Source: Salisapilia sapeloensis (taxonomy: Eukaryota; Oomycota; Peronosporomycetes; Peronosporales; Salisapiliaceae). Taken from it: 48,821 nt of DNA. The stretch is taken from assembly GCA_023334545.1 (NCBI GenBank), contig JAADVB010000139.1:1-48821 (forward strand), written 5' to 3'. Of the stretch, positions 27,376 through 40,100 are shown piece by piece. How positions within the stretch are numbered: the first letter of the stretch is position 1; each line of letters begins with the position of its first letter. Below the pieces are notes generated by a model, which was given only the letters and a program-made list of their open reading frames with translations, was not told the origin of the DNA and ran no database searches. The position numbers and the translations under genes were made by a program.

Positions 27376-30300
27376 ATGTCACAAAAAAAGTCGATGAAGA
27401 CGTCCGAGCAAGTCGACCAAGTCGCTACGCAAGTAGAGGCTTGGAGTAAAGAAGACCAGTTACAAAAAGGTCAGGAGTGGTACTTGGTCAATTCCAAATG
27501 GTGGAATAGTGTCCTATTTCCACGTGCCATCCAACAGGACGAGCAGGATGATGATATGGAAGGCACGGATCCAGAGTCGAGTGGATCACCTCCAGGCACC
27601 AATAGCGATACAGGTCAAGCTATTTACAATGCCCCACTAGTCGATACACTAGCAAGCTCCACAGAGCTTGAAAGTGTCGTTTTGAAACCTCGCATGGTAC
27701 ATATCGATCTGACTTCTTTTCTTCCATATCACTTCTGAACATATTCATTCCTAGGCCGAGCATCAGCACTTTGAAGTCGTGAGTGAACGTGTATGGAACT
27801 TGCTGAAACACACGTTTGGTGCCGATTGGTCCATCCCTCGTAAAGTCATCACGCACGGTCCAATGCAAAAGCTACGTGTCGAGATCTATCCGACGCTATT
27901 TCAAGTATATCTAGTCTTCACCTCGATATAGATCCAGTACTAAACTCTCATGCTAGGTACACGTATGGTACAATGGTTTAGATGGCCCTATCGCGTTAGA
28001 GAATGCCGCGACAAAGCAGCCACCGGTTGTCGTGTCTGTCAGTAGTAGTGCATCATTAGCACATGTGCAGGATAAAGTATGGAAAGGTCTAGCATCTCGT
28101 TCCCATGAGTTCTTCCCAGACGTATCGAGTGATCGTACAACGAATGACATTCGTCTATGCATCCAGTCCGACCAGAATCAATGGATTTCACTTGATCAAG
28201 CAGCTACGAACTGTCAGACCAAGGACAATACGTCTACCACTTCATCAAAAGATCTAGAAAATGTCTATCTCTCCGACTTGGAACTCCAAGATCGAGAGTA
28301 TTTAGACGGTAGCGATAGATACCATGCTCTTCTCATTGAAGGCAAGTACAAATCGACAGACACACGCTCAGACTGGCGTCACAGTCGTTTTTTCACGGAC
28401 ATTTCTGCGAATGAATGGAGGTTCGAGCTAAAAGAAGATCAAGTAATCGATGCCATGGATACCGATCGCCACTGGTACGACAGTAGGATCTTACAAGTAG
28501 ATGGTTCTCGTGTTAAAGTACATTATCGTGGGTGGACTCCCAAGTGGGACGAGTGGCTCGATAGACTCTCCCCTCGTCTAGCTCCTCTCCACTCTCGTTT
28601 ACGTAATTGGAGACACTTTCGTATCGGTGATAAACTACAGGTCGGCTTTAAAACACCAGGACGCATCGTCCCAGAGTGGAGGGACGCAGAGGTCATAGCC
28701 TCCGAAGCTGAGACGTCGGAGAATGAGGATGGAACGACCGTCTCTGGACGCGTCCAGTGTCTCATGGATAATGGCGTCAAGGTCTGGAGGGACGTGCAGG
28801 ACGAATTACTAGCTCTCCCAAGCACCCATCGAGCTGCGAACACTACTAAGCAAGTGTCGACAGCTAATCCTCGGCCCAATGCCGTCCGTCAAGAGTTTGG
28901 ACAAAGCAAACCGACATATCGAGGTGTCGTGGGTCTCCAAAACCTCGGCAACACTTGCTTCCTCAACAGTATGCTGCAATGTCTCTTCAGCACACATGTC
29001 TTGAAAGACTACTTTCTCGCGACGCAACCCGACGGCTCGCACCTCTACCTACAAGACGTGAATGTGGATAATCCTCTTGGCATGCAAGGAAAGATCGCTA
29101 AAGAGTTTGGTGCGTTAATGTCCAAAGTCTGGAGCGACACGTTCTCGACTATCGCGCCTACGAAACTCAAAGGTGTCATTGGACAGTACGCACCGCAGTT
29201 TGCTGGATACCAGCAGCAGGACAGTCAAGAAGTCATGAACTTCCTCCTCGACGGCCTGCACGAAGACCTCAATCGAGTACGTGCTAAGCCATACACTGAA
29301 GCAGAGGAGATCAACGGGCGTGATGAAGTCACGTTCGCTAGAGACGAGTGGGATCGATTCCGTCAACGAAACGACAGTGTCGTCGTGGACCATTGCATGG
29401 GTCAATTGAGGTCCCACGTCGTCTGTGCAAATGACGCTTGTCGGCATGAAAGTCTAACGTTCGATCCGTTCATGAGTCTATCTCTTCCGATTCCAACTGA
29501 TGAACAGGAATCGAGTACTAGCGTTCGTGTCCAATTGTTCTGGAGTGACGGTCGTGTCCCGACGAGATATGGTGTCCAGCTAGACAAGATGAAACCGACG
29601 CTACGAGACGTCAAGACTCGCGTGTCACAATTGTCTTGCGTTCCTTTCTCTCATATTTTGTTCGTCGAAGTGACGTCAGGTGGAGACATTCGTAGAGCAC
29701 ATAATGATCGAGTGGCAGTAGAAGATCTAGAGGAAGATGTCTTGCATGCTTACGAACTAGATGCTCCGCTTGTCGACTATGCTTTATCTTCGAAAGATTT
29801 GAAAGCGAACAACTTGGCGTCTCTGTCACTGCGTAATGGCGTCAAGGAAGATAAACCACGTCGACTCGTACGTGTGATGCATCAAGCACCCACTGCGTCT
29901 CCGATTGATAATCGAGAGGATGGGAATCAAAACGACCTGTACAGCTCTAAACAACGCCGTGTGGAAGCGCAGTTGGCGAATGCACCGCTACTCGTGTCAC
30001 TCGAGGAAGGCATCTCGAAAGCTGATGTCCATGCACGTGTATGGACGGTTGCTCAGCGCTTGGTGAACGACCAAGCGTCCACGTACGGAGTGGATGAAGG
30101 TCGGACACTACCTTATCGACTGCACGTGGCTGCAACGGATGGATCTCGAATGCTTTTGAATGATCTTCCTCGATCGGACGAAGCGTTTGATGTAGACGAG
30201 TGGGAAGAGAATGAGTTTTGCTTCTTGTTGGAATGGAGTCGACATGGATATCTCGATGGCTATAGCGTCGAATCGGCTGAACGTGTCGAGCTCCATGAGT

Positions 30301-30809
30301 CAATGAAAGGGTTGACGATCTCTTCGACGACGAAGAAAGCGGATCCGACTTTGATGGATTGTCTTGGGAAGTTCACCGAGCGTGAGCAACTTGGTGATTC
30401 CGATACATGGTACTGTCCCAAATGTCATCAGCACGTCCAAGCGTATAAAAAGTTTGACATGTACTCGCTTCCAAAGGTACTTGTGCTCCACTTGAAACGC
30501 TTCCGCTATGCCCAGAATATGTTTGCACTCCATCGAGATAAAATCACGACGTTAGTTGACTTTCCACTGGAGGAACTCGACCTTGCACCTATGGTCGTCG
30601 GCCCACAGAAGGAGACACCGCAATTGTACGACTTGTATGCCGTGTCGGAGCACATTGGTGGACTTGGTGGAGGGCATTACACAGCGGTGACGAAGAATCC
30701 GGAGCTGCAAGAATGGTTTAGCTACAATGATAGCCACACGTCCAAGACGACAGCGGACAAGGCCGTCTCGGCTCGTGCGTATGTGCTTTTCTACGTGCGA
30801 CGAGACTAA
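27376..30809 (+). CDS. DUSP-type ubiquitin-specific protease, three exons
   Basis: Exons are 27376-27696, 27755-27904 and 27957-30809 (introns 58 and 52 bases, both phase 0, GT..AG), giving 1107 residues. Splicing is needed to assemble the N-terminal DUSP domain: WYLVNSKWWNSV, then PRMAEHQHFEVVSERVW, then VEIYP. A stretch rich in ubiquitin-like strands follows, then a Tudor-knot/MBT-like barrel at about 300-340 (HWYDSRILQVDGSRVKVHYR and WDEWLDR). The catalytic domain starts at about 480 with the Cys box GLQNLGNTCFLNSMLQCL (nucleophile Cys491). It ends with the His box SEHIGGLGGGHYTAV (His1064) and a YNDSH segment giving the third residue. CANDACRH and CPKCHQH form the structural zinc site. 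The long insert inside the catalytic domain, with a ubiquitin-like segment, matches the USP4/11/15 group. It should remove ubiquitin from proteins. Confidence 0.9.
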
Positions 30810-31180
30810 GGAGTAGACTAGGTAGCTTACCAAGAGAAATAAAGATGAAAATAGGGCAGTTGACCTCGGCGAGGTGGTTTGCTCCTGTGCTTTCATTTGT
30901 GATATACAAGTCTATGATGCTTCGGTTCTTAATTACGTCGGGTAGTACGATGAAGGGATAAAGATAATTTTCATAGTAGTGTTCCCATCGATAAGATAGA
31001 AACATATTGAACTTTCTCGTATCTGTACCATACTATTCCGCCTAACGCTAGCAATTGAAACAAAGTTAAAAGATGCACATCTATCGAGTCTACAGCAGCT
31101 ATCATTGCCCAAGTTTCAATATAGCATGCACACTTCATGGTAAAAAGAAAACGAATATATATTGAGTAGTGGCTTTCGAC
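30810..31180. other. Shared 3' flank of USP and dynein genes
   Basis: This 371-base AT-rich interval lies between two convergent stop codons. I see no further gene, only sequence suitable for two 3' UTRs. Confidence 0.5.
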
Positions 31181-34100
31181 TTAAATGTCAAGTTGAGTAA
31201 GCATCGCTACACCACGTCGAATCCAGTGTTTCTGGCGATGCGAAGGAGCCATCGGGAGACGAATGAACATGACAAAGTTGGTGGAATGACCCGTCGTGGA
31301 CAGCGTTCCTTGTCGGAGCGATGTCTTGTAGACAGGACAAAGGTATACATGAGCTGTACCGTTTGGGTCTGTATCCTCGATCGGCTCAATTTTATCCCGA
31401 CGCTTTGGTAGTAAGTGTATTATTGGCATCGTAGCATGCAACTCTCTTGGATTCGATTCAGTCAAACAATGCTTGCGACTATCCCATCGAGCACCTTCAA
31501 GAAATAGCCCATCAACATAAGCTCCATCTTCTGCTTTCACTGATACATCATGCGACTCTTTCAACACGACCATATCATATCCGACTTGATCGATCGGAAT
31601 TTGATGCTTTCGAGCATAATTCTGTTGCGTACCAGTGATAAACGCCTGAGTGAAGAAGAACCCCGATATCCAGAAGACTGGTGGCGAACTACCTTTGTCG
31701 ATCCAATTCTGAAGAAAAGCAAGGCGAGCGAGGAAGTCGTTCACCCAACTACCTAGTGGTTTCAACGACGGATACGCCATACTACTCCAAAGCGTAGGTA
31801 CTTGTCCATTAAACATGCTATTACCCATAGCTTCCAACTCGGATGAGAGCACGACCAGTCCCTTGAGTGCTCGCTGTATCTCAGACAAAGATCGAGAGAT
31901 GATAGCGATCAGTCGATTAAACCGAATGAGCTCTTGGGTTAGCACCGTATTCATGCTCTCGGAGTAACAGACGGGAAAGTCTAGCTCTGCCTTTTCAATA
32001 TCAAAGAGTGGAGGAATCTTACCAGCTATGTCATGTGCTGCTTCTCCTAAGACTTGGTCCCATGACTTACCACTACCACCTGCACTTCGTGGTTGAAGAG
32101 ATAAAGCAGACTCGAGCAAGAGATTCGTCTCAGCTATCGCACACGAGATGTTTGCATTGTCATGCAGTCCAAAGACCTCTGGGCCTTCATTCATTGGAAG
32201 AGACGCAATGTAATCTAAATATGTACTTAGAGGTCCACTCGTTGGTGCGTAGTAAGTACCCGAGATGGAGAACTTGTAGTCTTCATCAAGAATGTCTGGC
32301 GTATAAAAGTCCGATAGGATATTAATAATACACCTTCGATCTTTATCATCCGTGACTCGACCTCCATAGTTGCATTCACCAGTCAAATAGGCTAAAGCAG
32401 CATACGGTATTGGATCTTGATCATTTAGTTCGTCGAGACATATCTTCAATTGGTCTTTCGAAATGTTCAAGTCGGACGAGGAAAAGACGTATTGGATGTT
32501 CCATCCAAGCGGACCAAACTTGGTTCGTTCACGAACGACAGCATGGAAGAAACAAAGACCAAACAGCATCTTTTTAAAAGCTTCTGGTCGTCGACAATTC
32601 TCAAACCACTCTTCTTCAATCGTTAGATACGAACCTTTCAAGTTCGCGCGCATCCCCTTCGGTGGTTCATTCGTCATTTTCACACCATTTTGCAAGATGA
32701 AGGAAGGAAAAGCTCTTGTTGGCTCACTCGTAAGCCACAAACGGAAGCTCGCGTGAACACGATCGGGTGTTATCTCTTCACATATCTTTTCTAGACGAGG
32801 TAGCCAACTCACGGACAAGTGGCAGTTCTGAAGACATACCCATGTGCCATTATCAATCGCTTCAGCAATTGCATTCTCAGCTAAAGGTCCTTGTCCCTGG
32901 CCTAGTGAGATAGCTACAAACTTCTTATTAAAGCCGAGCTCAGCCGCTAGCTTGAGTAACTCAGACATAGGGTCAGCTCCTGGCGTTAGAACGAAGATGA
33001 GTGGCGTTGCGCAGTTCGAGTCGTCGTATCCGGCCTTTAGATCGAACGGCTGAGGTTCAATAAAGCGTTGGCCCATTTCCGCGGCGACGAAGGACATGAC
33101 GGACGGAATGACTTTATCCGGTCGGATGCACCGGAGGACAATGAGCTGCTGGAAACGATCGAGAACAGAGATACTAGAGAAGTTTTGCATCATATCTGCC
33201 GGATCCGACGCGTTGTAGCACGTCTCCCATATTGAAATATCCTTTTCAAACTGAGAGCTAAAGCCTAGGAATGTAGCCAAGGCATCAAGTCCGAGGACAT
33301 TGGCCCATGTCTTATCATTTAACCACGCATCTGTATCATTCGGACGTGGCTTGGACAATTCCATTTGTGTACTACCAGTGAAAAAGTAACGTAGATCACC
33401 TGGATCAATCTTTCCTTCCCCTACAAGTACTTTGACTGTCAAGAGGAAAGCAAATAGAAGCTTATCCTTTTCAAAGAGTGATCTACAGACATTTTGATAC
33501 AGCACGAAAGTAAATGTGTCATTTAGGTTGGTAAGACGTTGTGCCAGTGTGGATGCCTTCTCCGCTCTCCCGACAGCAAAGACGAATAGATTGATAAACC
33601 AGTCGAGAGCATATTGGTACATGGGATCTATAACCGACAAATCTGCAATGCAGAAGAAGAGCTGTGACGATCGGAAGGCAACGGGCGTATACCCTTGCCT
33701 CTTATCTGCTATCATCTGCTGTGTAATCGCTGCTTCACGTACTTTTTCTTCAATCTTCGTCGCAGTCACTTTGGACGCACCCAAGGTATCGATCAATGTT
33801 TCATCGTCTAAAATATTCCCCTCTGCTGTCTGCAAGAGGTAGAGGATCTTATCTTCAATCTCCTTAAGTGTCTTCTTATTCGCTGCATCCTCTAGTACTA
33901 ACTTTTCTCGCTGCTGCTCTAACACCGGTTCTTCTTTCGCGACGACGATTCCAAGCATTTGGTCCTGCAGTCCTTCTTCCGTCGCCATAAAGTTCAAGAG
34001 ATTCACTTTGACACACGTCTCTGGCGGGTAATGTGGATTTCGCATCTTGGTCGTTAGATACAGTCGGAAGTTGATATCATACTCGATCGTGTTGTCACCT

Positions 34101-37100
34101 AGTCGTATCGTCGCCACACCCCCCGTCTTGACAACTTGCTTCAGTAAGATTGGCTCTAGGATTGGATCTAACTCCTCTGGAATATTTTCAATCAAAACCG
34201 CTGCACCGATCATGATACTATTCTCTAGTGTGCGCACGAAGCCTGTTTGCGACTGCTTAATCACCTTGAGGTTATTCCCTTCCTCCATGTTTTTCACCCA
34301 TCGATTCGCTTGTCCTTGTGGATCAATCATAAGTGGCCATCGATTACTATATTGCAACATGATCGCATTATCAATCGAAAATGAATCATTCGGTAGCTTT
34401 GCAATCGTCCATTCTCGAATCTTCACGGCATCACCTAGCGTTGTCGTAAGTGTAAAAGGATCAGAACAAGTGATATGTTTCTTATGTAGCTCTTCACTCC
34501 AATGTGTAATCGCTCGATCACGATAGGCACTTGTAAAAGCACCGAGGTAAGCTATAACACCAGACGAGAGCATAATGTCGCCAACGACATTGTCATATAT
34601 CACTTGTAACTGTCCAGACATTTCACTCCATCTCGCTTTTTCACCTCCTAATCCACCGATCAATTGTGTCGCACGAACTAATTTCTTGGAGCAATCTTCG
34701 ACTTGGAACTCTAAATCCGATTTCTTCTGATAAGCAGCAGCTAGATCGGCTTCGAGCTGTGCAACTTTGTCTAAAACAACTTGTAAAGCATCTTGCTTTG
34801 TTTTTAATTCCGTCTGAGCTTTCTCTAAAGCTGCCGTTGCTTCCTTTAATGCAATACGTTTCGGAGCAACGACTTTCGCTACACGATCATAGACGACCAT
34901 CGCATGTACCCAACTACATAAGCCAGATGCCGCGACGGATGCCTTTCGGATCTTTTCAGCAGAAAAGTCTGGGTTCGCGGCGTACGGAATGACTTTTTCC
35001 ATCGCTTGCGGCGGAATATTATCTTTATCATAATCAAGCAAATTCTGAAGGAAACGTGTATCGTTGAGCAATGTCTTTTGTGCTGGTCCCCAGTAGTCAT
35101 CCACTTTCTTCGGACCACCGTTGGGATCTTTGATCTTGACAGGAGGCACTTTCATCATGATACAAACCGCTTCCATTACTAGTTTGACACCATCTGGAGG
35201 CTTCTTCATCGCCTTAATCTCCGTGATATCACCCTTTGTTAATGTCTGCAACGCACGAACAGCATTCTCTAGAGCTGGAATCGCTTCAGCAAGTTCTGCT
35301 TCACAACTTTCTTTTATACCATTCGCTTCTGCAGCTTGTTCATTACACAGTTGCTCTTCTTTCTGTACAACAGCTTTTGTTTCATTCGCATCTTTCTGTT
35401 CCTTCGAGATAGTTTCCAGTAGCGCATCCGTTTCAATAGTCGCAATCTTTAGTTGTGGTTGTAAAGCCTCTAGTTCCACTTGCATCTTTTCTACTTGATC
35501 AGCAGTCTCCATGAGTTTCGTTAGCCCATTATCATATCGAGTCTTCATCGTCATCACTTCGACACGTTTGTTATTCAAGAGTTTCTTAAACGTATTAATC
35601 AATTCCAAGTACGATGTCGGTGTGACATAGTAGTGACGACGAAGTGAATCTAAAAAGTCTTGCGTCAATTCACTCACGCGCTCTTGCATATCGACACAAA
35701 CGTCGACAAGTCCATCTTTAATCGTCGACGGCAAGTCTACATCGACAAGAAAGTGGTCTGCAACGGATCGAAGCGCTTCTTCCGGCCATTCCGTAAACCA
35801 ATCGATCGTACAACAATTCACGAGTGACGGAAACATACGTAGACGTCGACGGAAAGCATCTCCTATAGGAGATAGCGCCAAGACAATGTGCAAATTTGTT
35901 CGACAGCGACTGACAAAGAACGAGTAGACTTCAGCATTGTTACCAGTGTTGACACCAGAGGCAGAAGCAGAAGCTTCTAGCGCCTCATTCACTTGCATCA
36001 GCTCTTCATTCGTCCATAAGTTGGCGACTTCACCTGTATTCAAGATACCATTAATATCCTCCAAATAAGCTTCTTCTACGATCTGCGTATCCGAGAACAA
36101 GAAGACTGTCGGTTGATTCTTTACACCAGCGAGTTGCAACACTTTCTTTAGATCATTACGCCAGTCCGCTCGAGAATACGACTTGGAGATCTCGATCTGG
36201 AACAATGTATAGTCAGCCATGAAGACCGCAAGTGTCGTGAGACTCTTGCGGCCACTACCACCAACACCGACAAGGAGTGCATTCCCATACGGTTGATGGA
36301 TCACACGTGAAATACGTGCAACGTGTTCAATCGCATTTTGGAAGAGAACGAGACCCATTGGTGCAGAGCTGACATTATTATAATCTTCTAGATACTCACT
36401 CATCGATGCTTCTAACACCTTTCGATCTCGTAGTTCATTATATCCTTTCTTGGATGCTTTTGCATCACCAAAGTTACCATAGATAAGCGTCGCATGTGGA
36501 CCTTGGACATTCTTGGCATAATCCGTTTCAAAGTGTGTCTGGACGACTTGTGCTAATGTGTTTGCAAACCATACTCGATCCTTTTCATCGATCAATCGAT
36601 CCGAAAACACACGTAGACATTCGTGACTCCACAAGCGAATAAAATCATTTGGCTCTTCTAGAGCGTCTGTGGAAACTTGGGACATCCCTTGGAATACCTT
36701 AGACAGATCTCGAAGATTAAATGTATAATGTGACTTGGCTGGTGTCGGTAATAACGAAGCTGAGATGGTGTTATACACGTCGATCGTAGCATCGACGATA
36801 GCTCCACCGAGTTGTTTGACACCACCAGGGAAGTTGAGAAGAAACCATTCCGAGATCTTACCGAAGATGGTACTTAGAGAATCACTGTCGAATGGGACAA
36901 AGTTAATCAGATTAAAGTATCGAATGTAGCGCTGAGTAATCTTTGTTCGACCCCCACCAGGAGGACCCATGGCACTGATGAATTGAATGTCAACGAGCTG
37001 AGTGAACGAGTTGTCTTTCCGATTGTACCATCCACCATGTCCCATCCACTGTCGAAGTATCTCGATCGGAGGTTGTGCTCCATATGTCTCTTTCGCAGGC

Positions 37101-40100
37101 ATATTCAAGTCATCTACAAAGATCATACAATGCACTCCAAGCGGAGGTCCAAGTACTCCTTTCCGACGTTTATCAAGTTTCGATTCAATGATATCTTGTG
37201 TCTGATTCGCACTCGTTTGAGCAGAAAAGTTAAGGAAGATGGACGAGTACGTTTCATCCATCCCTGAGATCATCTTTTTCTTAATAGAAACAGACTTACC
37301 TGTACCTGTTTCTCCAGTACACATGACGTGATACTGATGACGCATGAGTGTATCTAAGATCCAAGCATTTCGCTCCGTGTCGATCGTAGGAACTAAAATG
37401 AGAGCAAATTGGGCATCACGAGGGATACTGAAGACACCACTGTTCTCCATCCAAGGAAGCCATGCACCTCTCTTGGCATCGAATTGATAATCATACACTA
37501 GTCCTTCATCAGGAAATGGAAGAAGAGATGGTCTACTTGCTTCTCGATATCCTGGATGCTTGGAAGCGAACTCGGCAAAGTAAGTGCTAGAGCCGTCCAT
37601 GTCGGCTACATCTCCCGACAGAAAGTCACGAAGGTATTGATCAAATAGTAGGCGAGACTTTGCATCGACACAAGCGCCAATGGACCATATAAGCGCCTTG
37701 ATGAGAAGACACTCGATTACTCGATCGATGTCCGAGGCTAATCCGTCGGGACTATCTAGCATACACTCGAACAAACGAAGCAAAGACGCGATATGCTCGA
37801 GGAACGTGACTGTAGTCGGAACGACACAACTCTTGTCGACGAAGTACAGCATGGGAGGTACGAGCCATTGCAATGTCTCTTGTATAAAAGTACCTTTATC
37901 AGCATGGACGGAAGGAAGCTTTGTCTTTATCCACGTACGCACAAGTACTTCCCATCCGAGATTCTTTGGTTCTAGGAAGACCATACCAACTCTCGAGACA
38001 GTCGCAGGGGAAGCTTCTTCTAGATCCTCCGTCTCAAACATCATTCGCATTCGATCGGTCATCTTGACAATCTCGCCACTCATGAGACATAGCTTCTTGT
38101 TATCATCGAGCACAGTATTCATATTCTCAATCCAGACAGCATCCACTGGTCCGTCGAACATGACCCATTGCAAGTCCTCACTAGTGTCTCTCGCACACTC
38201 TCGATAGGTGCATGCAAGGACACCGTCCGACCATTCGTGTGTATTTTCATCAAAGTTACCATAAAGCTGTCCACTTGTAATCGACTTTGGATTCATCGTA
38301 TGAATGTTCACTCGATGCTGGAAAGCACCTTGACTTTCTTCATGGCATGCAGTCATAGCTGTCGCAAGTGCGTGCACGATACACGTCTTACCACATCCCG
38401 TTTGTCCGACGATCATCAAGCCATGCCGAACTTGCACTGTTTCATAGAACTGAATGACTTTCATCTTAAACTCAGGTTTACATTCTAGAGGAATCGAAAT
38501 GTCCGGGATGATACATACACCACGTTCACAGACAGTATCAATCATCGGTAGTAAAGCTCCATGATCCGGATTTGGCAAGTTTGCTTCTGGAAATAGATCC
38601 GACGTAATGCCTTTAAATAGAGGTAAATCGTCTGTCGTGAACTTTGGCAAGTTGACGTCTTGTACAGACCGTAGAACAATCTTATCTTCGGACCAGAAAG
38701 GATCACTACCTAGTTGTTGACGTAGTTTACCTGCCGCTACTAGAATCGAATTTACTGCTCGCATGCCATAGTCATAGTGTTTTTGAGATGAAAGTTGCTC
38801 GGACGAGAGCTGAAGCACTTGCGTCAGCTTGCGTGCATTGCTTCGAGCGTCCGAGAAGCCGAACGAGTACAGTCGGATCTCGGCTATAAGCGCATAGTCC
38901 GGAACCATCATCGCACATGGACGGAAGAGTGCTTTGAGATTATCTGGAAGTTCCGCACGACCAGCGTAGCCAGGGTTCATCGTGATAAAGACATTCGCAC
39001 TAGCATTCAGCTTGATGAACGTACCTTCGAACATGAATTTATCTACATTCGCTTTCTTGCCTTCATTTATCGTAAGAATCTGTTGCGCAATGACCGACAG
39101 TACTTCAATATTAATCCGGTTGAACTCATCAAAGCAACACCAGGATCCACATCCCGCGAGGCCTTTAAAGAACTTTGCCATTGCCAAGTAATCTAGACCA
39201 TCGGAGCAATTGAAGACGACGCACTGGATCGCAATGGCTTTGGATAAATCCTTTACAGTCTCTGTCTTTCCTGTTCCTGCTGGTCCTTCCGGAGCACCAC
39301 CATAGAGAAGGTCGATAGCCCCCATCATCGTACGGTAGCATCGGTCCGTAAGAGGTGTAATTACCAGACGCATAGTATTTCCTAGGTACTCATATCCGTA
39401 CTTCACTCGAGCGTTGACGATACGTGCTTGGAGATCGAATGTCCCAGGCTTCTTTGCACCGTCAATCCAGTAGTAACGTAGCTGTGAGACCCATTCAAAG
39501 TCCTGATCGTTCTCCACACCTCGTTCAATCATCTGTGCAATCGTATCTCGAGCATGTACATCGATAACAATCAACGCACCAATCGTCGTGCGCTCTAACT
39601 TGGACAAATTACCACGCACGAGGATGACAACGCTTTCTAACTGCGTGTTTAAGACCTGCAAGTACTCTTTCAATCCTGCATTTCCGCCGTCGTTCATGGC
39701 TTTCGTCACGTCTTGTGTCCAATAGACTTGAGAAGCAGCTAGTACGACTTGTGCAGGCCACTTTAGAATCCATTCTTCCCTCGTTTCCACCGGGTACGTC
39801 GCGATCGCACGTTCTGTATGATCGCGAATGCTATCCCATTGATTATGCTCAACCTCTAGTAACCACATCTCGACATTTCCTTTATTCTTCGTACTCTCAG
39901 GATCGACCGTAACACGCAATGGGACGACTTCACCTTCGGCAGAGATCATCTCGGTGATCACGAGTGATTCGGTAAATGTAACACGGTTCACACCTTCGAA
40001 ACACTTGCCTAGATGGGGCTGTACTGCCTTTGGTTCCTTCGTCTGAGACAGAATCTCCAATAATTCGTCATTTGATAGGAAGAAGAAGCGAGGAAAATAG

